Assembly: GCF_001729485.1 (NCBI RefSeq)
Contig: NZ_CP017157.1
Coordinates: forward strand, 7,316,001-7,380,000
Direction: 5' to 3'
Length of the DNA: 64,000 bases
DNA from: Streptomyces lydicus
GTDB lineage: Bacteria > Actinomycetota > Actinomycetes > Streptomycetales > Streptomycetaceae
Shown here: positions 31,942-41,331 of the stretch, piece by piece
Layout of the letters: each line of letters opens with the position of its first letter
How positions within the stretch are numbered: the first letter of the stretch is position 1
Program-made: the position numbers and the translations under genes
The notes under the pieces: generated by a model
Told to the model about the DNA's origin: nothing
Databases searched by the model: none
The model's input: the letters and a program-made list of their open reading frames with translations, nothing else

Positions 31942-33816
31942 TCACGGGCTGGGATCGAGCGACTTCTTCGGCGGGACCGGCGGGACGGCGAGGAACGGCA
32001 GCCGCAGCGCGCCGAAGGCGTCCGCGGGGACGGCGGGACGCACCGGCTCGACCGGGTCCAGCCGCCGGTAGGGCCGGCCCTGCGCGGGCCGCGGGTCCGG
32101 CTCCCCCTTGTTGGGCCACAGCGACATCGCGCGCTCGGCCTGCGCGGTGATGGTCAGGGACGGGTTGACGCCGAGGTTCGCCGAGACCGCGGCGCCGTCG
32201 ACGACCGAGATGCCCGGGTGGCCGTAGAGGCGGTGGTACGGGTCGATGACGCCGGAGTCCGCGGAGTCGCCGATCGGGCAGCCGCCGAGGAAGTGCGCGG
32301 TGAGCGGGGTGCCCATCAGCTCGCCGATGTTGGAACCCGCGAAGCCGTTGATCTGCTCGGACAGCAGCGTCGCCGCCCGGGTGGCCTCGGGGATCTGGTT
32401 CGGGTTCGGGGCGCCGTGGCCCTGGCGCGCGGTGAGCAGGCCCTTGCCCGGGCCCTTCGGCTTCCGGTACGTCGTCAGGGAGTTGTCCAGGGACTGCATG
32501 ACCAGCCCGATGATGGTCCGCTCCGACCAGCGGCGGTTGGACAGCGAGCGCAGCGCGAGCAGGGGGTGGCGCGCCATGTTGCCGAGCCATCCCGCGACCC
32601 GCCCGGCGGGCCGGTAGGGCACCTGCAGGACCGTCAGGCTGCCCATCGAGTTGGAGCCCTTGCCGTAGCGGACCGGCTCGATGTGGGTGTTCTCGTCCGG
32701 GTGGATGGACGAGGTGATCGCCACACCCTTGGTGAAGTCGACCTTCGCCGCGCCGTGCCGCCTGCGGTAGCGGCGGTCGTCGGTCTGCGCGCCCACCAGC
32801 GCCTCGGAGTTGGTGCGGGTCAGCGCCCCGAGGCGGTCGGAGACGTAGGGCAGCAGGCCGCTGTCCTTCATGCGGTGCAGCAGGGTCTGGGTGCCGTAGG
32901 TGCCGGCCGCGAGGACCACCCGCCGGGCGGTGAACGTCCGCCCGCCCGGCGAGGTGCTTCGCGCCGCCCCTCCGCGTCGGCCCTTCCGGCCGTCCGTCGG
33001 CAGCGTCCGCACGGCGAAGCCGCCGCGGGAGTCCTCGGTCACCGTGACCACGGAGGTCAGCGGGTGGATGACGGCGCCGGCCCGCTCCGCCAGGTAGAGG
33101 TAGTTCTCGTTGAGGGTGTTCTTGGCGCCGTGCCGGCACCCCGTCATGCACTCGCCGCACTCGGTGCACGCCCTGCGGGACGGGCCCGCGCCGCCGAAGT
33201 ACGGGTCGGCGACCTCCGCTCCCGGCTCCGCGGTGGCCGTGCCGTCCGCGTCGTCGCCGTCCCCGAAGAACACCCCCACCGGCGCCATGTGGAAGGAGTC
33301 GCCGACGCCCATGGCCTCGGCGGTCGCCTTCAGGTGGACGTCCGAGGGCGTCATCGTCGGGTTGAGCCGTACGCCCAGCATCCGCCGCGCCTGGTCGTAG
33401 TACGGCTTCAGCTCGTCCTGCCAGTCGGTGATGTGCCGCCACTGCGGGTCGTCGAAGAACGGCTTCGGCGGTATGTACAGGGTGTTGGCGTAGTTCAGCG
33501 AACCGCCGCCGACCCCGGCGCCCGCCAGGACCATCACCTTGCCCAGGAGGTGTATGCGCTGAATGCCGTAGAGGCCGAGGGCCGGGGCCCACAGGTAGTT
33601 CTTGAGGTCCCAGGAGTTCTTGGGCAGTGACGCGCGGGTGAAGCGGCGGCCGGCCTCCAGGACGCCGACGCGGTAGCCCTTCTCCGTCAGCCGCAGGGCG
33701 GTGACGGCCCCGCCGAAGCCGGAGCCGACGACGAGCACGTCGTAGTCGTGGCCGGCCCCGTCGTCGGGACCGTCGGTCGCCGGGTGCGGGTTTCGGGCAG
33801 AGTTCTCCTGGGGCAC
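31942..33816 (-). CDS. GMC-family FAD oxidoreductase (cholesterol-oxidase-like)
   Basis: A 624-residue flavoprotein. The ADP-binding motif GSGFGG is at 31-36, preceded by DYDVLVV and ending in the Glu of LEAGR. A Cys-rich segment CTECGECMTGCRHGAKN lies in the middle and could coordinate a cluster or structural metal. The C-terminal GMC signature (HFLGGCPIG, GHPGISVVDGA, NPSLTITAQAERA) is intact. It probably oxidises a sterol or other hydrophobic alcohol in the cytoplasm. GTG 33816 follows GGGAG. The succinic-semialdehyde dehydrogenase gene ends 50 bases upstream on the same strand, so an operon is likely. Confidence 0.85.
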   Translation of the reverse strand: MPQENSARNPHPATDGPDDGAGHDYDVLVVGSGFGGAVTALRLTEKGYRVGVLEAGRRFTRASLPKNSWDLKNYLWAPALGLYGIQRIHLLGKVMVLAGAGVGGGSLNYANTLYIPPKPFFDDPQWRHITDWQDELKPYYDQARRMLGVRLNPTMTPSDVHLKATAEAMGVGDSFHMAPVGVFFGDGDDADGTATAEPGAEVADPYFGGAGPSRRACTECGECMTGCRHGAKNTLNENYLYLAERAGAVIHPLTSVVTVTEDSRGGFAVRTLPTDGRKGRRGGAARSTSPGGRTFTARRVVLAAGTYGTQTLLHRMKDSGLLPYVSDRLGALTRTNSEALVGAQTDDRRYRRRHGAAKVDFTKGVAITSSIHPDENTHIEPVRYGKGSNSMGSLTVLQVPYRPAGRVAGWLGNMARHPLLALRSLSNRRWSERTIIGLVMQSLDNSLTTYRKPKGPGKGLLTARQGHGAPNPNQIPEATRAATLLSEQINGFAGSNIGELMGTPLTAHFLGGCPIGDSADSGVIDPYHRLYGHPGISVVDGAAVSANLGVNPSLTITAQAERAMSLWPNKGEPDPRPAQGRPYRRLDPVEPVRPAVPADAFGALRLPFLAVPPVPPKKSLDPSP

Positions 33817-33866
33817 TGGCTCTCCCTGCTGATCGTTGCCGGAGTGGCGGGTCTACCGCGGGCCGC

Positions 33867-35519
33867 TCACCGCAGCCGGAACGCCTTCATCGCCTGCAGG
33901 CTGCGGGTCATGAACCGGGCGTACTTCTCGTCGGTCATCCCGAAGGACGGCGCGAGGGGCATCACCCGCTGGTGGGCGACGGTCTGCGCCTCGGTGTACT
34001 TGAGGATGCCCTCGGAGCCGTGCCGGCGGCCCAGACCGGAATCGCCCATGCCACCCATCGGCGACTGGACGCTGCCGTAGCCGGCGGCGTAGGACTCGTT
34101 GACGTTGACCGTGCCGGTGCGCAGCCGGGCGGCGACCGCGCGGCCGCGGCGGCCGTCCTTGGTCCAGACGCTGGAATTCAGCCCGTACGGGGTGGCGTTG
34201 GCGAGGGCGACCGCCTCGTCCTCGTCGCTGAAGCGGTAGACGGAGACGACCGGGCCGAAGGTCTCCTCCCCGCAGACGGCCATCGGGGCCTGGACCCCGT
34301 CGAGGATGGTCGGCTCGTAGAACAGCGGGCCGATGTCCGGGCGGTGGCGGCCGCCGGCGACCAGCTCGGCGCCCTTGGCGACGGCCTCCTCGACATGGCG
34401 GGTGACGGTCTCCAGCTGGCGCTCCCCGACCAGTGAGCCCATGTCGGCGCCGTACGCCAGGGAGTTGCCCAGCCGCATCGCCTTCGTACGGGCCGCGAAG
34501 CGCGCCAGGAAGTCGTCGGCGACGGACTCGTGGACGTAGAGCCGCTCGATGGAGATGCACAGCTGTCCGGCGGAGGAGAAGCAGCCGCGCACGGCGCCGG
34601 CGGCGGCCTTCTCCACGTCGGCGTCGTGCAGCACCAACATGGCGTTCTTGCCGCCGAGTTCGAGGGAGACGCCGACCAGCCGGGCGGCGGCGCCCTGCGC
34701 GACCTCGCGGCCGGTACGGGTCGAGCCGGTGAAGGAGACGTAGTCGGCGTGCTCGACGACCGCGGGGCCGATGACCGGGCCCTCGCCGATCACGACCTGC
34801 CAGACGTCCTCCGGCAGCCCGGCCTCGATCAGCTGCTCACGGGCCCACAGCGCGGTCAGCGCGGTCTCCGTGTCGGGCTTCATCACCACGGCGTTACCCG
34901 CGACGAAGGCCGGCAGCGCGTCGCCGACGGAGAGTTCCAGGGGGTAGTTCCAGGGCGCGATCTGGCCCACGACGCCGCGCGGGTGGCGGATCTCGGTGAC
35001 CTTGGTCAGGGTCGGTACGACACCGGTGTGGCCCTTCGGCCGGAGGTAGGCGGGGGCCTTGCGGCCGTAGTGGCGGGCGGCGACGGCGACCGCCTGCACC
35101 TCCTCGTGGGCGTGCAGCCGCGCCTTGCCGGTCTCCAGCTGGATCAGGTCGAGGACCTCGGCCTGGCGGCGCAGGACCAGGTCGTGGAAGCGGAGCAGCA
35201 CCGCGGCGCGCTGCCTGACCGGGACCTCGGCCCAGCGTGCCTGGGCGGCGCGGGCGCGCTCGAAGGCGGTGGCGACGTCCTCGGGGGTGGACTCCGGCAG
35301 GTCGGCGAGCTTCTCCCCGGTGAACGGGGTGTGGTTGGCCGTACGCCCTGCCCCCACCACGCCGCGGGTCAGCCGGGCGGCGACCTCGGGGGTGACCACG
35401 TCGGCGGCGGTGCGGGCGCCGGCCGGGGCGGGCGCGACCGGGTTGCCGTCGGCGGGCGGCGCTGCGGGAGCCTCGGCGGTGGCGGAGGAGGAAGTTCCGG
35501 TGTCCTGCGAGTCCGTCAT
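33867..35519 (-). CDS. Succinate-semialdehyde dehydrogenase (GabD2-type aldehyde dehydrogenase)
   Basis: A 550-residue aldehyde dehydrogenase with an Ala/Pro-rich leader of about 40 residues. Conserved residues: Asn191 (PWNYP), Glu287 (LELGGKN) and catalytic Cys321 (GQLCIS), with the family end MPLAPSFGMTDEKYARF. GabD2-like enzymes oxidise succinic semialdehyde with NADP, feeding GABA carbon into the TCA cycle. Another aliphatic aldehyde made by the adjacent GMC oxidoreductase is an alternative substrate. ATG 35519 follows GGGGAGGAATACG. It leads the operon with the GMC gene. A possible -10 (TATTAC) lies near 35567. Confidence 0.85.
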   Translation of the reverse strand: MTDSQDTGTSSSATAEAPAAPPADGNPVAPAPAGARTAADVVTPEVAARLTRGVVGAGRTANHTPFTGEKLADLPESTPEDVATAFERARAAQARWAEVPVRQRAAVLLRFHDLVLRRQAEVLDLIQLETGKARLHAHEEVQAVAVAARHYGRKAPAYLRPKGHTGVVPTLTKVTEIRHPRGVVGQIAPWNYPLELSVGDALPAFVAGNAVVMKPDTETALTALWAREQLIEAGLPEDVWQVVIGEGPVIGPAVVEHADYVSFTGSTRTGREVAQGAAARLVGVSLELGGKNAMLVLHDADVEKAAAGAVRGCFSSAGQLCISIERLYVHESVADDFLARFAARTKAMRLGNSLAYGADMGSLVGERQLETVTRHVEEAVAKGAELVAGGRHRPDIGPLFYEPTILDGVQAPMAVCGEETFGPVVSVYRFSDEDEAVALANATPYGLNSSVWTKDGRRGRAVAARLRTGTVNVNESYAAGYGSVQSPMGGMGDSGLGRRHGSEGILKYTEAQTVAHQRVMPLAPSFGMTDEKYARFMTRSLQAMKAFRLR

Positions 35520-35670
35520 GCGGGCGAGCGTATTCCTCCCCGGACGCTTTGTGTACCCGGCAGTAATAGGTTTTCACGCGGTGCCCACAATCGCGCCAGC
35601 GATCGCTGGCCGCAACGGCTCTGGTCTGGGAGGACCACGCCGCGGATCAGGTGCCGGATCGGGTGCCGGA

Positions 35671-37299
35671 TCAGGTGCCGGTCAGCCGGAACGCGTCGAC
35701 CGCGGTGTCGAAGTGGCGTTTGGCCTCCGTACGGGAGCCGAGCGGCGAGGAGATCCACACGTCGATCATCCGCCCGCCCTCGTCCCAGCTGAGGTCGTAG
35801 GTGTAGCGCGAACCGCCGTCCTGGGCGCTGCCGTTCCAGACGAACTCCCAGAGGCCGGCCGTCAGGCCGTTGTGGGTGGTCTCGGTGACCTGGCCCTGCC
35901 GGTAGCCGCGGTAGGTGGCCGGGCCCTTCGCGTCCGCCGTGCGCATCGCGCCCAGCGGGCCCTGGGGTACCCGCTGCTGGAGCTGGACGCCGATCCGGAA
36001 CCGCTTGCCCTGCGAGTAGTAGTAGACCCGGTCGTGCTCGTAGGAGCGGGTGAAGCCGTCCGGTACGGCGAGCGCGAAGCCCACCGTGTCGCGGACCACG
36101 CGGTAGCCGGCCGGGGTCGTGGCGGTGGGCGCCGGCGCGGGCCCGGCGGCGGCCGTGCGGTGCGGGCCGCCCGGCTTCCTGCTCGGCGTGGCGTCCGCGG
36201 CCTGCTGCGAGTGGCCGGGGCGGCCGGTCCTGCCGCCGTCGTCGGTGGTGCCGTCCTGGTGCATCAGCAGCGCCGTGCCGCCCGCGCCGGCGCCGGCGAT
36301 CACCACCACCCCGAGCGCGACGAGCAGCGCCGTGCGGGTGCGGCCGGTGCGCGGGCGGGCGGCGGGCACGGGCGTGCCGGGAGCGGCCGGCGGGTGGAAC
36401 CCGGGGCCGGCGGGCGCGGGGCCGGGTGCGGGCGGCCGGTGCCCGCCGGGTGCGCGCTCGGGGGCGGGGCCCGAGTGCAGACAGCCGCTCAGCAGCCGCT
36501 CGGTCCCGGCGATGTCCAGCCGGCGCTCCGGGTCGCGCTCCAGCAGGCCGCCGACCACCGCGCGCAGCGGGCGCGCCGCCTCGGGCAGTTCGATCGTGTC
36601 GTACACCACGGCGTGCAGCACGCCGGCCAACGAGTCGCGATGGAAGGGTGATTCGCCGTGCAGCGCGGCGCACAGCAGCACCCCGAGCGACCAGAGGTCG
36701 GCCTCCGGGCCGGTGGCGCGGCCGGCCATCCGTTCCGGCGCGGTGTACTCGGGCGAGCCGACGAAGCCGCCGGCGTCGGTCAGCGTCGTGGCGCCGGGGA
36801 CCTGGGCGATCCCGAAGTCGGTGAGCACGACCCGGCCGGTGCCCGACTCCAGCAGGACGTTGGCGGGCTTGAGGTCGCGGTGCAGCACCCCGCGGGTGTG
36901 CGCGGCGCGCAGCGCGCCGAGCAGCGCGACGCCGATCCGGGCCGCCTCGCGCGGGGCGACCGGCCCGCCGCTGTGCAGCCGGTCGGCCAGCGACGAGCCC
37001 TCCACCAGCTCCATCACGATCCACGGCCGGCCGTCCTGCTCGACGACGTCGTGCACGACGATCACATGCGGATGCTTGATCCCGGCGACCGTCCGCGCCT
37101 CCCGCATGGCCCGCTCGCGCTGCACCCGCGCCTCCGGGGCGGCCGCCTCCTCGTCCAAGTGCAGCTCTTTGACCGCGACTTGACGATCCAGCAGTTCGTC
37201 GGTGGCCCGCCAGACCGTTCCCATGCCGCCGCGGCCCAGCCGTATTCCCAGACGGTACCTGCCACCGATCAGACGGCCCTCGCCCCCGAAGATCCCCAT
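35671..37299 (-). CDS. Membrane Ser/Thr protein kinase with extracellular sensor domain (second copy)
   Basis: A 542-residue Hanks-type kinase with Lys44 (VAVK), HRDLKPANVLL (His140-Asp142), DFG 161-163 and APER. A Pro-rich segment (about 290-330) precedes one membrane helix (about 335-357), and the extracellular part ends in a domain starting GYRVVRDTVGFALAVPDGF. This domain aligns with that of the kinase at 17309 (PVPDGW, IYVTAPAADW and AVPDGF, WISSPLG), so the two kinases are paralogous sensors. ATG 37299 follows GGAG at a short spacing. A small membrane-associated gene diverges from it. Confidence 0.9.
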   Translation of the reverse strand: MGIFGGEGRLIGGRYRLGIRLGRGGMGTVWRATDELLDRQVAVKELHLDEEAAAPEARVQRERAMREARTVAGIKHPHVIVVHDVVEQDGRPWIVMELVEGSSLADRLHSGGPVAPREAARIGVALLGALRAAHTRGVLHRDLKPANVLLESGTGRVVLTDFGIAQVPGATTLTDAGGFVGSPEYTAPERMAGRATGPEADLWSLGVLLCAALHGESPFHRDSLAGVLHAVVYDTIELPEAARPLRAVVGGLLERDPERRLDIAGTERLLSGCLHSGPAPERAPGGHRPPAPGPAPAGPGFHPPAAPGTPVPAARPRTGRTRTALLVALGVVVIAGAGAGGTALLMHQDGTTDDGGRTGRPGHSQQAADATPSRKPGGPHRTAAAGPAPAPTATTPAGYRVVRDTVGFALAVPDGFTRSYEHDRVYYYSQGKRFRIGVQLQQRVPQGPLGAMRTADAKGPATYRGYRQGQVTETTHNGLTAGLWEFVWNGSAQDGGSRYTYDLSWDEGGRMIDVWISSPLGSRTEAKRHFDTAVDAFRLTGT

Positions 37300-37408
37300 G
37301 GCTCCATCTTGCCGCACGGGCCCCCGGCGGGCGGGGCCCCACCCCTCGCCGGCGCCCGCTGCGCCGGCACCCTGCCGCTGACCTGGTCCCCTGTGGTCAA
37401 CTGCCGCC

Positions 37409-37879
37409 ATGGAGGCAGTTGTCGCAAGCGTCGTGGCCGTGTTCGGGACCCTGCTGGGCTCCGGCGTCACCCACTTCTTCCAGAGCCGGGCCGCCGACCG
37501 CAGCGAGCGGTTCGCCCGCGCGGAACGGCTCCGGCAGGAGCGGATCGACGCGTACTGCGCGTACGCGGGGGCCCTGCTGGACTACCGGCGGGTCCTCGTC
37601 CACCGCTGGTTCGCGCTGCACGAGGAGGACCCCTGCGACGAGGACAGCCCGGAGCTGCGGGAGGAGATGTACAAGACCCGCTACGCGGCACAAGAGGCCA
37701 TGTTCCGGGCGCAGATGCTCACCGACGACCCCGGACTCCTCGACCGCACCGAGCAGGTGATGGCGGCGGTGACCGAACTGCACCGGGTCGCCGACCGGGA
37801 GGCGCTCGACGGCGTACGGGCCACCACCCGCCAGGGCATACGGGACTTCATCGCGGCCACCGCGCGCCAGGTGCGCTGA
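37409..37879 (+). CDS. Single-helix membrane-associated hypothetical protein
   Basis: A 156-residue protein with an N-terminal hydrophobic helix (3-22) and a long charged helical region (about 25-150), so it is probably an anchored coiled coil with the bulk in the cytoplasm. No family motif is recognised beyond a resemblance to many small Streptomyces proteins of this layout. ATG 37409 lacks a good ribosome site. It diverges from the Ser/Thr kinase gene, which may be relevant to kinase signalling, but this is a positional argument only. Confidence 0.65.
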   Translation: MEAVVASVVAVFGTLLGSGVTHFFQSRAADRSERFARAERLRQERIDAYCAYAGALLDYRRVLVHRWFALHEEDPCDEDSPELREEMYKTRYAAQEAMFRAQMLTDDPGLLDRTEQVMAAVTELHRVADREALDGVRATTRQGIRDFIAATARQVR

Positions 37880-38003
37880 ACCCACCGGCGTACGACACAC
37901 GGGGTGGAACCTCCACCTGCTCCCGCGCCGTCCTTGACACAGTGAGGCTGTCGTACGGGACGGGCCGGTACGGCGCCTGCGACAGGCGGAGCGGGGGTCG
38001 GTC

Positions 38004-39041
38004 ATGGTGATGCAGGACGGCGGAACGGTGGACGTCCGGCCCGGCGCCGACCCCGGCCGGGCCGCGCCCGAGCACCGCCGCGCCTACCGGGCGACCGCGC
38101 TGTGCCTGGGGGTGTACGCCGGCACGCTGCTCGCCTGGACGGTGTACGGCATCGCCCGGGGCGACAGCGGCGTCGACGACTTCCTGGAGGGCCTGTTCAA
38201 CCCCGGGGCCGCGCCCGGCGCACAGGTGCTCGGCCCGTACGAATGGTCCTTCACCGTCGTGTTCGCCGTGGTCGCGGCGCTGGCCCTGGCGCAGCGCCGG
38301 GTGGCGCGGTCGGCCGCGCTGCTGTCCGCGGCCCTGCTGCTCGCGGTCTCCCTGCGCGAGGGGGTGGGCCTGCTGTCCGGCCCGTACCGCGACCAGTACG
38401 GCAGCGACCCGCTGGGCGGCTGGGCGCTGGCCACCCGCGGCCTGGGCCTGGTGGTGGCGCTGGTCGTGCCGGCCGTGCTGCTGCCGGCCGGTGAGGGGCG
38501 GCGGCGCGCGCCGGGGACGGCGGCGGTGTGGGCGGTCCCGGACACCCGCCGGGACCGGTCGTCACGCATCTGCGGTGTGCTGTTCCTGCTGATGGGGCTG
38601 GCGCGGCTGGGCTGGACGGGGCGGGACCTGACGGCCGGCGGGACGAACGTGGCGCACTATCTGCGCGGAGTGGTCGACGGCTCCCTGCTGGGCACGCTCG
38701 ACCTGTCGGCGTCCACCGAGTTCACCACCGTCGCCTCGGTGCTCACGCTGCTGGTCCTCGGGACGCTGGCGTTACGCGCGCGGCGCGATGTCCGGGGCGC
38801 CCTGCTGGTGTTCGCCGCGGTCGAGCTGTACCTGACCGTGCGGACGGTGGTCTGGCTGACCGTGACGGACTTCTTCAACCGGTCCTTCGAGACCACCGAG
38901 GGCGCGCTGTCCATGGTGACCACGGCCTACGGCCTGGCGGCGATGACGTCGGTGGTCGTGCTGGCGACCGGCCGCGGTTTCGGCCCGTACGGCGGGATCC
39001 GGGCGGAAGGCTTCCGCACGGCCCGGGCGGGACGCCCGTAG
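38004..39041 (+). CDS. Polytopic membrane protein of unknown function
   Basis: A 345-residue protein with about eight hydrophobic helices spread over the whole length and short charged loops. ATG 38004 lies behind GGGGGTCGG. A TTGACA at 37936-37941 is a possible -35 element. No catalytic motif was found. It is followed by a terminator hairpin and three further stem-loops before the two-component operon, so it is probably its own transcript. Confidence 0.7.
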   Translation: MVMQDGGTVDVRPGADPGRAAPEHRRAYRATALCLGVYAGTLLAWTVYGIARGDSGVDDFLEGLFNPGAAPGAQVLGPYEWSFTVVFAVVAALALAQRRVARSAALLSAALLLAVSLREGVGLLSGPYRDQYGSDPLGGWALATRGLGLVVALVVPAVLLPAGEGRRRAPGTAAVWAVPDTRRDRSSRICGVLFLLMGLARLGWTGRDLTAGGTNVAHYLRGVVDGSLLGTLDLSASTEFTTVASVLTLLVLGTLALRARRDVRGALLVFAAVELYLTVRTVVWLTVTDFFNRSFETTEGALSMVTTAYGLAAMTSVVVLATGRGFGPYGGIRAEGFRTARAGRP

Positions 39042-39075
39042 GGCGAGGGGCGGCCGCGGCGGCGGGCTTCGGGCG

Positions 39076-39111
39076 GTGCGGGGGAGATCCCCCTCCGAAC
39101 CGCCCCCGCAC
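39076..39111 (+). terminator. Terminator of the membrane-protein gene at 38004
   Basis: GTGCGGGGG (39076-39084) pairs with CCCCCGCAC (39103-39111), 9 bp, 35 bases after the stop codon. It is the first of four consecutive stem-loops in this gap. Confidence 0.7.
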
Positions 39112-39120
39112 GCCAAGGAC

Positions 39121-39283
39121 GGCCGCCGCGTGTGGGGGTCGCGGCGGCCGCCGGTGTGAACTGCAACGCGTCCCGGGCTTGTGGCCTCTTCAGTGGTGCA
39201 GCATGTGAACACTCTGCCTGCGGGGGGCTCCCCGCAGCATCCTCCCGAGGTCGCGGGCTCACCCCCGCCGCTCGGCGGGGGTG
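39121..39283 (+). other. Three consecutive perfect stem-loops in the leader of the two-component operon
   Basis: Stems: GGCCGCCGCG/CGCGGCGGCC (39121-39149), CTGCGGGG/CCCCGCAG (39218-39237) and CACCCCCGCC/GGCGGGGGTG (39260-39283). Apart from these, the 350-base gap holds no gene I can support. The structures could form an untranslated RNA, or an attenuating leader of the response-regulator gene at 39394. Confidence 0.55.
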
Positions 39284-39393
39284 CCGTCCGCCGGAGGGCG
39301 GGCCGGGGTGAGCGGGGTACGGAGTCGCGCAGCGCCGGGCGGTTCCGCGGGATCGGATGGTGTGAACCAGCAGGAAGCAGAAAGGGGCGGCCG

Positions 39394-40056
39394 GTGATCC
39401 GTGTCGCTGTGGTGGACGACGAGCGGCTGGTCAGATCGGGGCTGCGGATGATTCTGGGGACCGCCCCGGACATCGAGATGGTCGCGGACTGCGGGGGCGC
39501 CGAAGCGGTGGAGACCGTGCTGCGCGCCGCCGCCGAGGTCGTACTGCTGGACATCCGGATGCCGGACGTCGACGGGCTGACCGTGCTGCGCCGGCTGCGC
39601 GCCGCCCCGGACCCGCCGGCCGTGGCGATGCTGACCACGTTCGACGCCCAGGAGTACCTGACCGCCGCGCTGCGCGAGGGCGCGGCCGGCTTCCTGCTCA
39701 AGGACTCCGACCCCGAGCAACTGGTGCGGGCGGTACGGACGCTGGCGGCGGGCGGCAGCGTGCTGGATCCCGGCGTGACGCGGGCAGTGATCGGCGGCTA
39801 TCTGACGGCCGAGGACCAGGCCGCGGCGGCCCGGGCGGTCAGCGGGCTGACGCCGCGGGAGTCGCAGGTGCTGGCGCTGCTCGGGGAGGGCCTGGGCAAC
39901 GCCGGGATAGCGGACCGGATGGGGCTGGCCCCCAGCACGGTCAAGGACCATGTGCGCGCCCTGCTGGCCAAGTTGGGCGGCATCAACCGCATCCAGGCGG
40001 CCATCGTCGCCGACCGCGCGGGCCTGGTGACGGGCGCGCCGCGGGGGACCGGGTGA
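39394..40056 (+). CDS. NarL-family response regulator
   Basis: A 220-residue regulator starting at GTG 39394 after AAGGGG. Receiver: Asp8-Asp9, phospho-acceptor Asp53 (VVLLDIRMPDVDG), and Lys in LLKDS. The C-terminal LuxR-type helix-turn-helix runs GLTPRESQVLALLGEGLGN to STVKDHVRALL. Its GTGA stop overlaps the kinase start, so the two are translationally coupled. The target is unknown. The frame is open upstream to 39181, but that part overlaps the stem-loops and is not protein-like. Confidence 0.9.
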   Translation: MIRVAVVDDERLVRSGLRMILGTAPDIEMVADCGGAEAVETVLRAAAEVVLLDIRMPDVDGLTVLRRLRAAPDPPAVAMLTTFDAQEYLTAALREGAAGFLLKDSDPEQLVRAVRTLAAGGSVLDPGVTRAVIGGYLTAEDQAAAARAVSGLTPRESQVLALLGEGLGNAGIADRMGLAPSTVKDHVRALLAKLGGINRIQAAIVADRAGLVTGAPRGTG

Positions 40057-41240
40057 GCGTCCGCGGCGGGCGGCTGCTCGCGCGCGGGAGGGCGGCCGGC
40101 CGGGCGTTCGTACGGGGGACGTGGGGGCGGCGGCTGCGCCGGATCGCCCCGGTCGTGGTGCCGGTGCTGCTGGCGATCGCGGACGCGGTGCTGGTCAACG
40201 GCCTGAAGATCGCCCTGGAACTGGGGGTGTCGGTGGTCGCCGCGGCGGCCCTGCTGCTGCGCCGCCGCTTCCCGCTGCTGGTCTTCCTCTTCACCCTGCC
40301 CGGTCTCTACATCGGTTACATCTGGTTCGCGCCGATGATCGGGCTCTACACGCTCGCCGCCCGGCGGCCCGGCCGGGTGCGGCTGGGGATCTGCGCGGTG
40401 CTGCTGATCGCCGCGCACTTCCTGCCGTATCCGATCTCCGACTTCGAACTCACCGCGTACCGCGAGAACACCCTGGTGCTGATCGACGCGTGCGTCACCT
40501 CGGCCGCGCCGATCGCGCTGGGCCTGCTGGTGCGCACCCGCCGGGAACTCGCCTCCCGCGTCGAGGACCTGACGCGCAGCCTGCGGCGCGAGGACCGGCT
40601 GCTGGCCGACCGGGTCAAGACCACCGAACGCGCCCGGCTGGCCCGGGAGATGCACGACGTGGTCGCCCACCAGGTCAGCCTGATCAGCCTGCAGGCGGGC
40701 GCGGTGCAGGTCAGCACCGCGGACGAGGAGGCGCGGGCGGGCGCCCGGACGATCCGGGAGCTGTCCGTGCGGACGCTGGAGGAGCTGCGACACATGGTGG
40801 GGGTGCTGCGGGCGGAGGACGGCGCGCAGGAGTCCCGCGAACTCGCGCCGCAGCCCGATCTGGAGGAGCTGCCGCGGCTGATCGAGATGAGCGCGCTGGA
40901 CGTGACGTACGAGGGCGGTGTGGTGGCCGGCGCGAGCGGCGCGAAGACCGTGGAGCGGGCCGCCTTCCGTACGGTCCAGGAGGCGCTCACCAACGTCCGC
41001 AAGCACGCGCCGGGCGCGCGGGTGCGGGTCCGGGTCGATCCGGCGGACGCGGGGCTGCGGGTGGAGATACGCAACGGGCCGCCGGACGCGGCGGCGACGG
41101 TCCCCGCGCTGCCGGGCGGCGGGCACGGCCTGGTGGGGTTGCGGGAGCGGGCGCAGAGCCTCGGCGGGACGCTGGAGGCGCGCCGCACGTCCGACGGCGG
41201 CTTCGTCGTGCGGGCGGAGTTCCCGTACGCAGCGGGGTGA
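40053..41240 (+). CDS. Membrane sensor histidine kinase of the NarL-type pair
   Basis: A 395-residue kinase with four to six N-terminal membrane helices (about 30-160), a HisKA_3 segment with phospho-acceptor His201 (AREMHDVVAHQVSL), and an HATPase domain (QEALTNVRKHA, GHGLVGLRERAQSLGG). It begins at GTG 40053, overlapping the regulator stop. The short extracytoplasmic loops suggest that it senses within or at the membrane. The signal is unknown. This is the second NarL-type system in the window and lacks the PspC module of the first. Confidence 0.9.
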   Translation: MSVRGGRLLARGRAAGRAFVRGTWGRRLRRIAPVVVPVLLAIADAVLVNGLKIALELGVSVVAAAALLLRRRFPLLVFLFTLPGLYIGYIWFAPMIGLYTLAARRPGRVRLGICAVLLIAAHFLPYPISDFELTAYRENTLVLIDACVTSAAPIALGLLVRTRRELASRVEDLTRSLRREDRLLADRVKTTERARLAREMHDVVAHQVSLISLQAGAVQVSTADEEARAGARTIRELSVRTLEELRHMVGVLRAEDGAQESRELAPQPDLEELPRLIEMSALDVTYEGGVVAGASGAKTVERAAFRTVQEALTNVRKHAPGARVRVRVDPADAGLRVEIRNGPPDAAATVPALPGGGHGLVGLRERAQSLGGTLEARRTSDGGFVVRAEFPYAAG

Positions 41241-41331
41241 GCCGGGCACGGAGGGTGCGCAGGCCGGCGCGGGGGCGGGCCGGCGGGGTGCCGAGGGGCG
41301 CGGCGCGGGTGCGGCCGGCCGGTGGGGCGCG

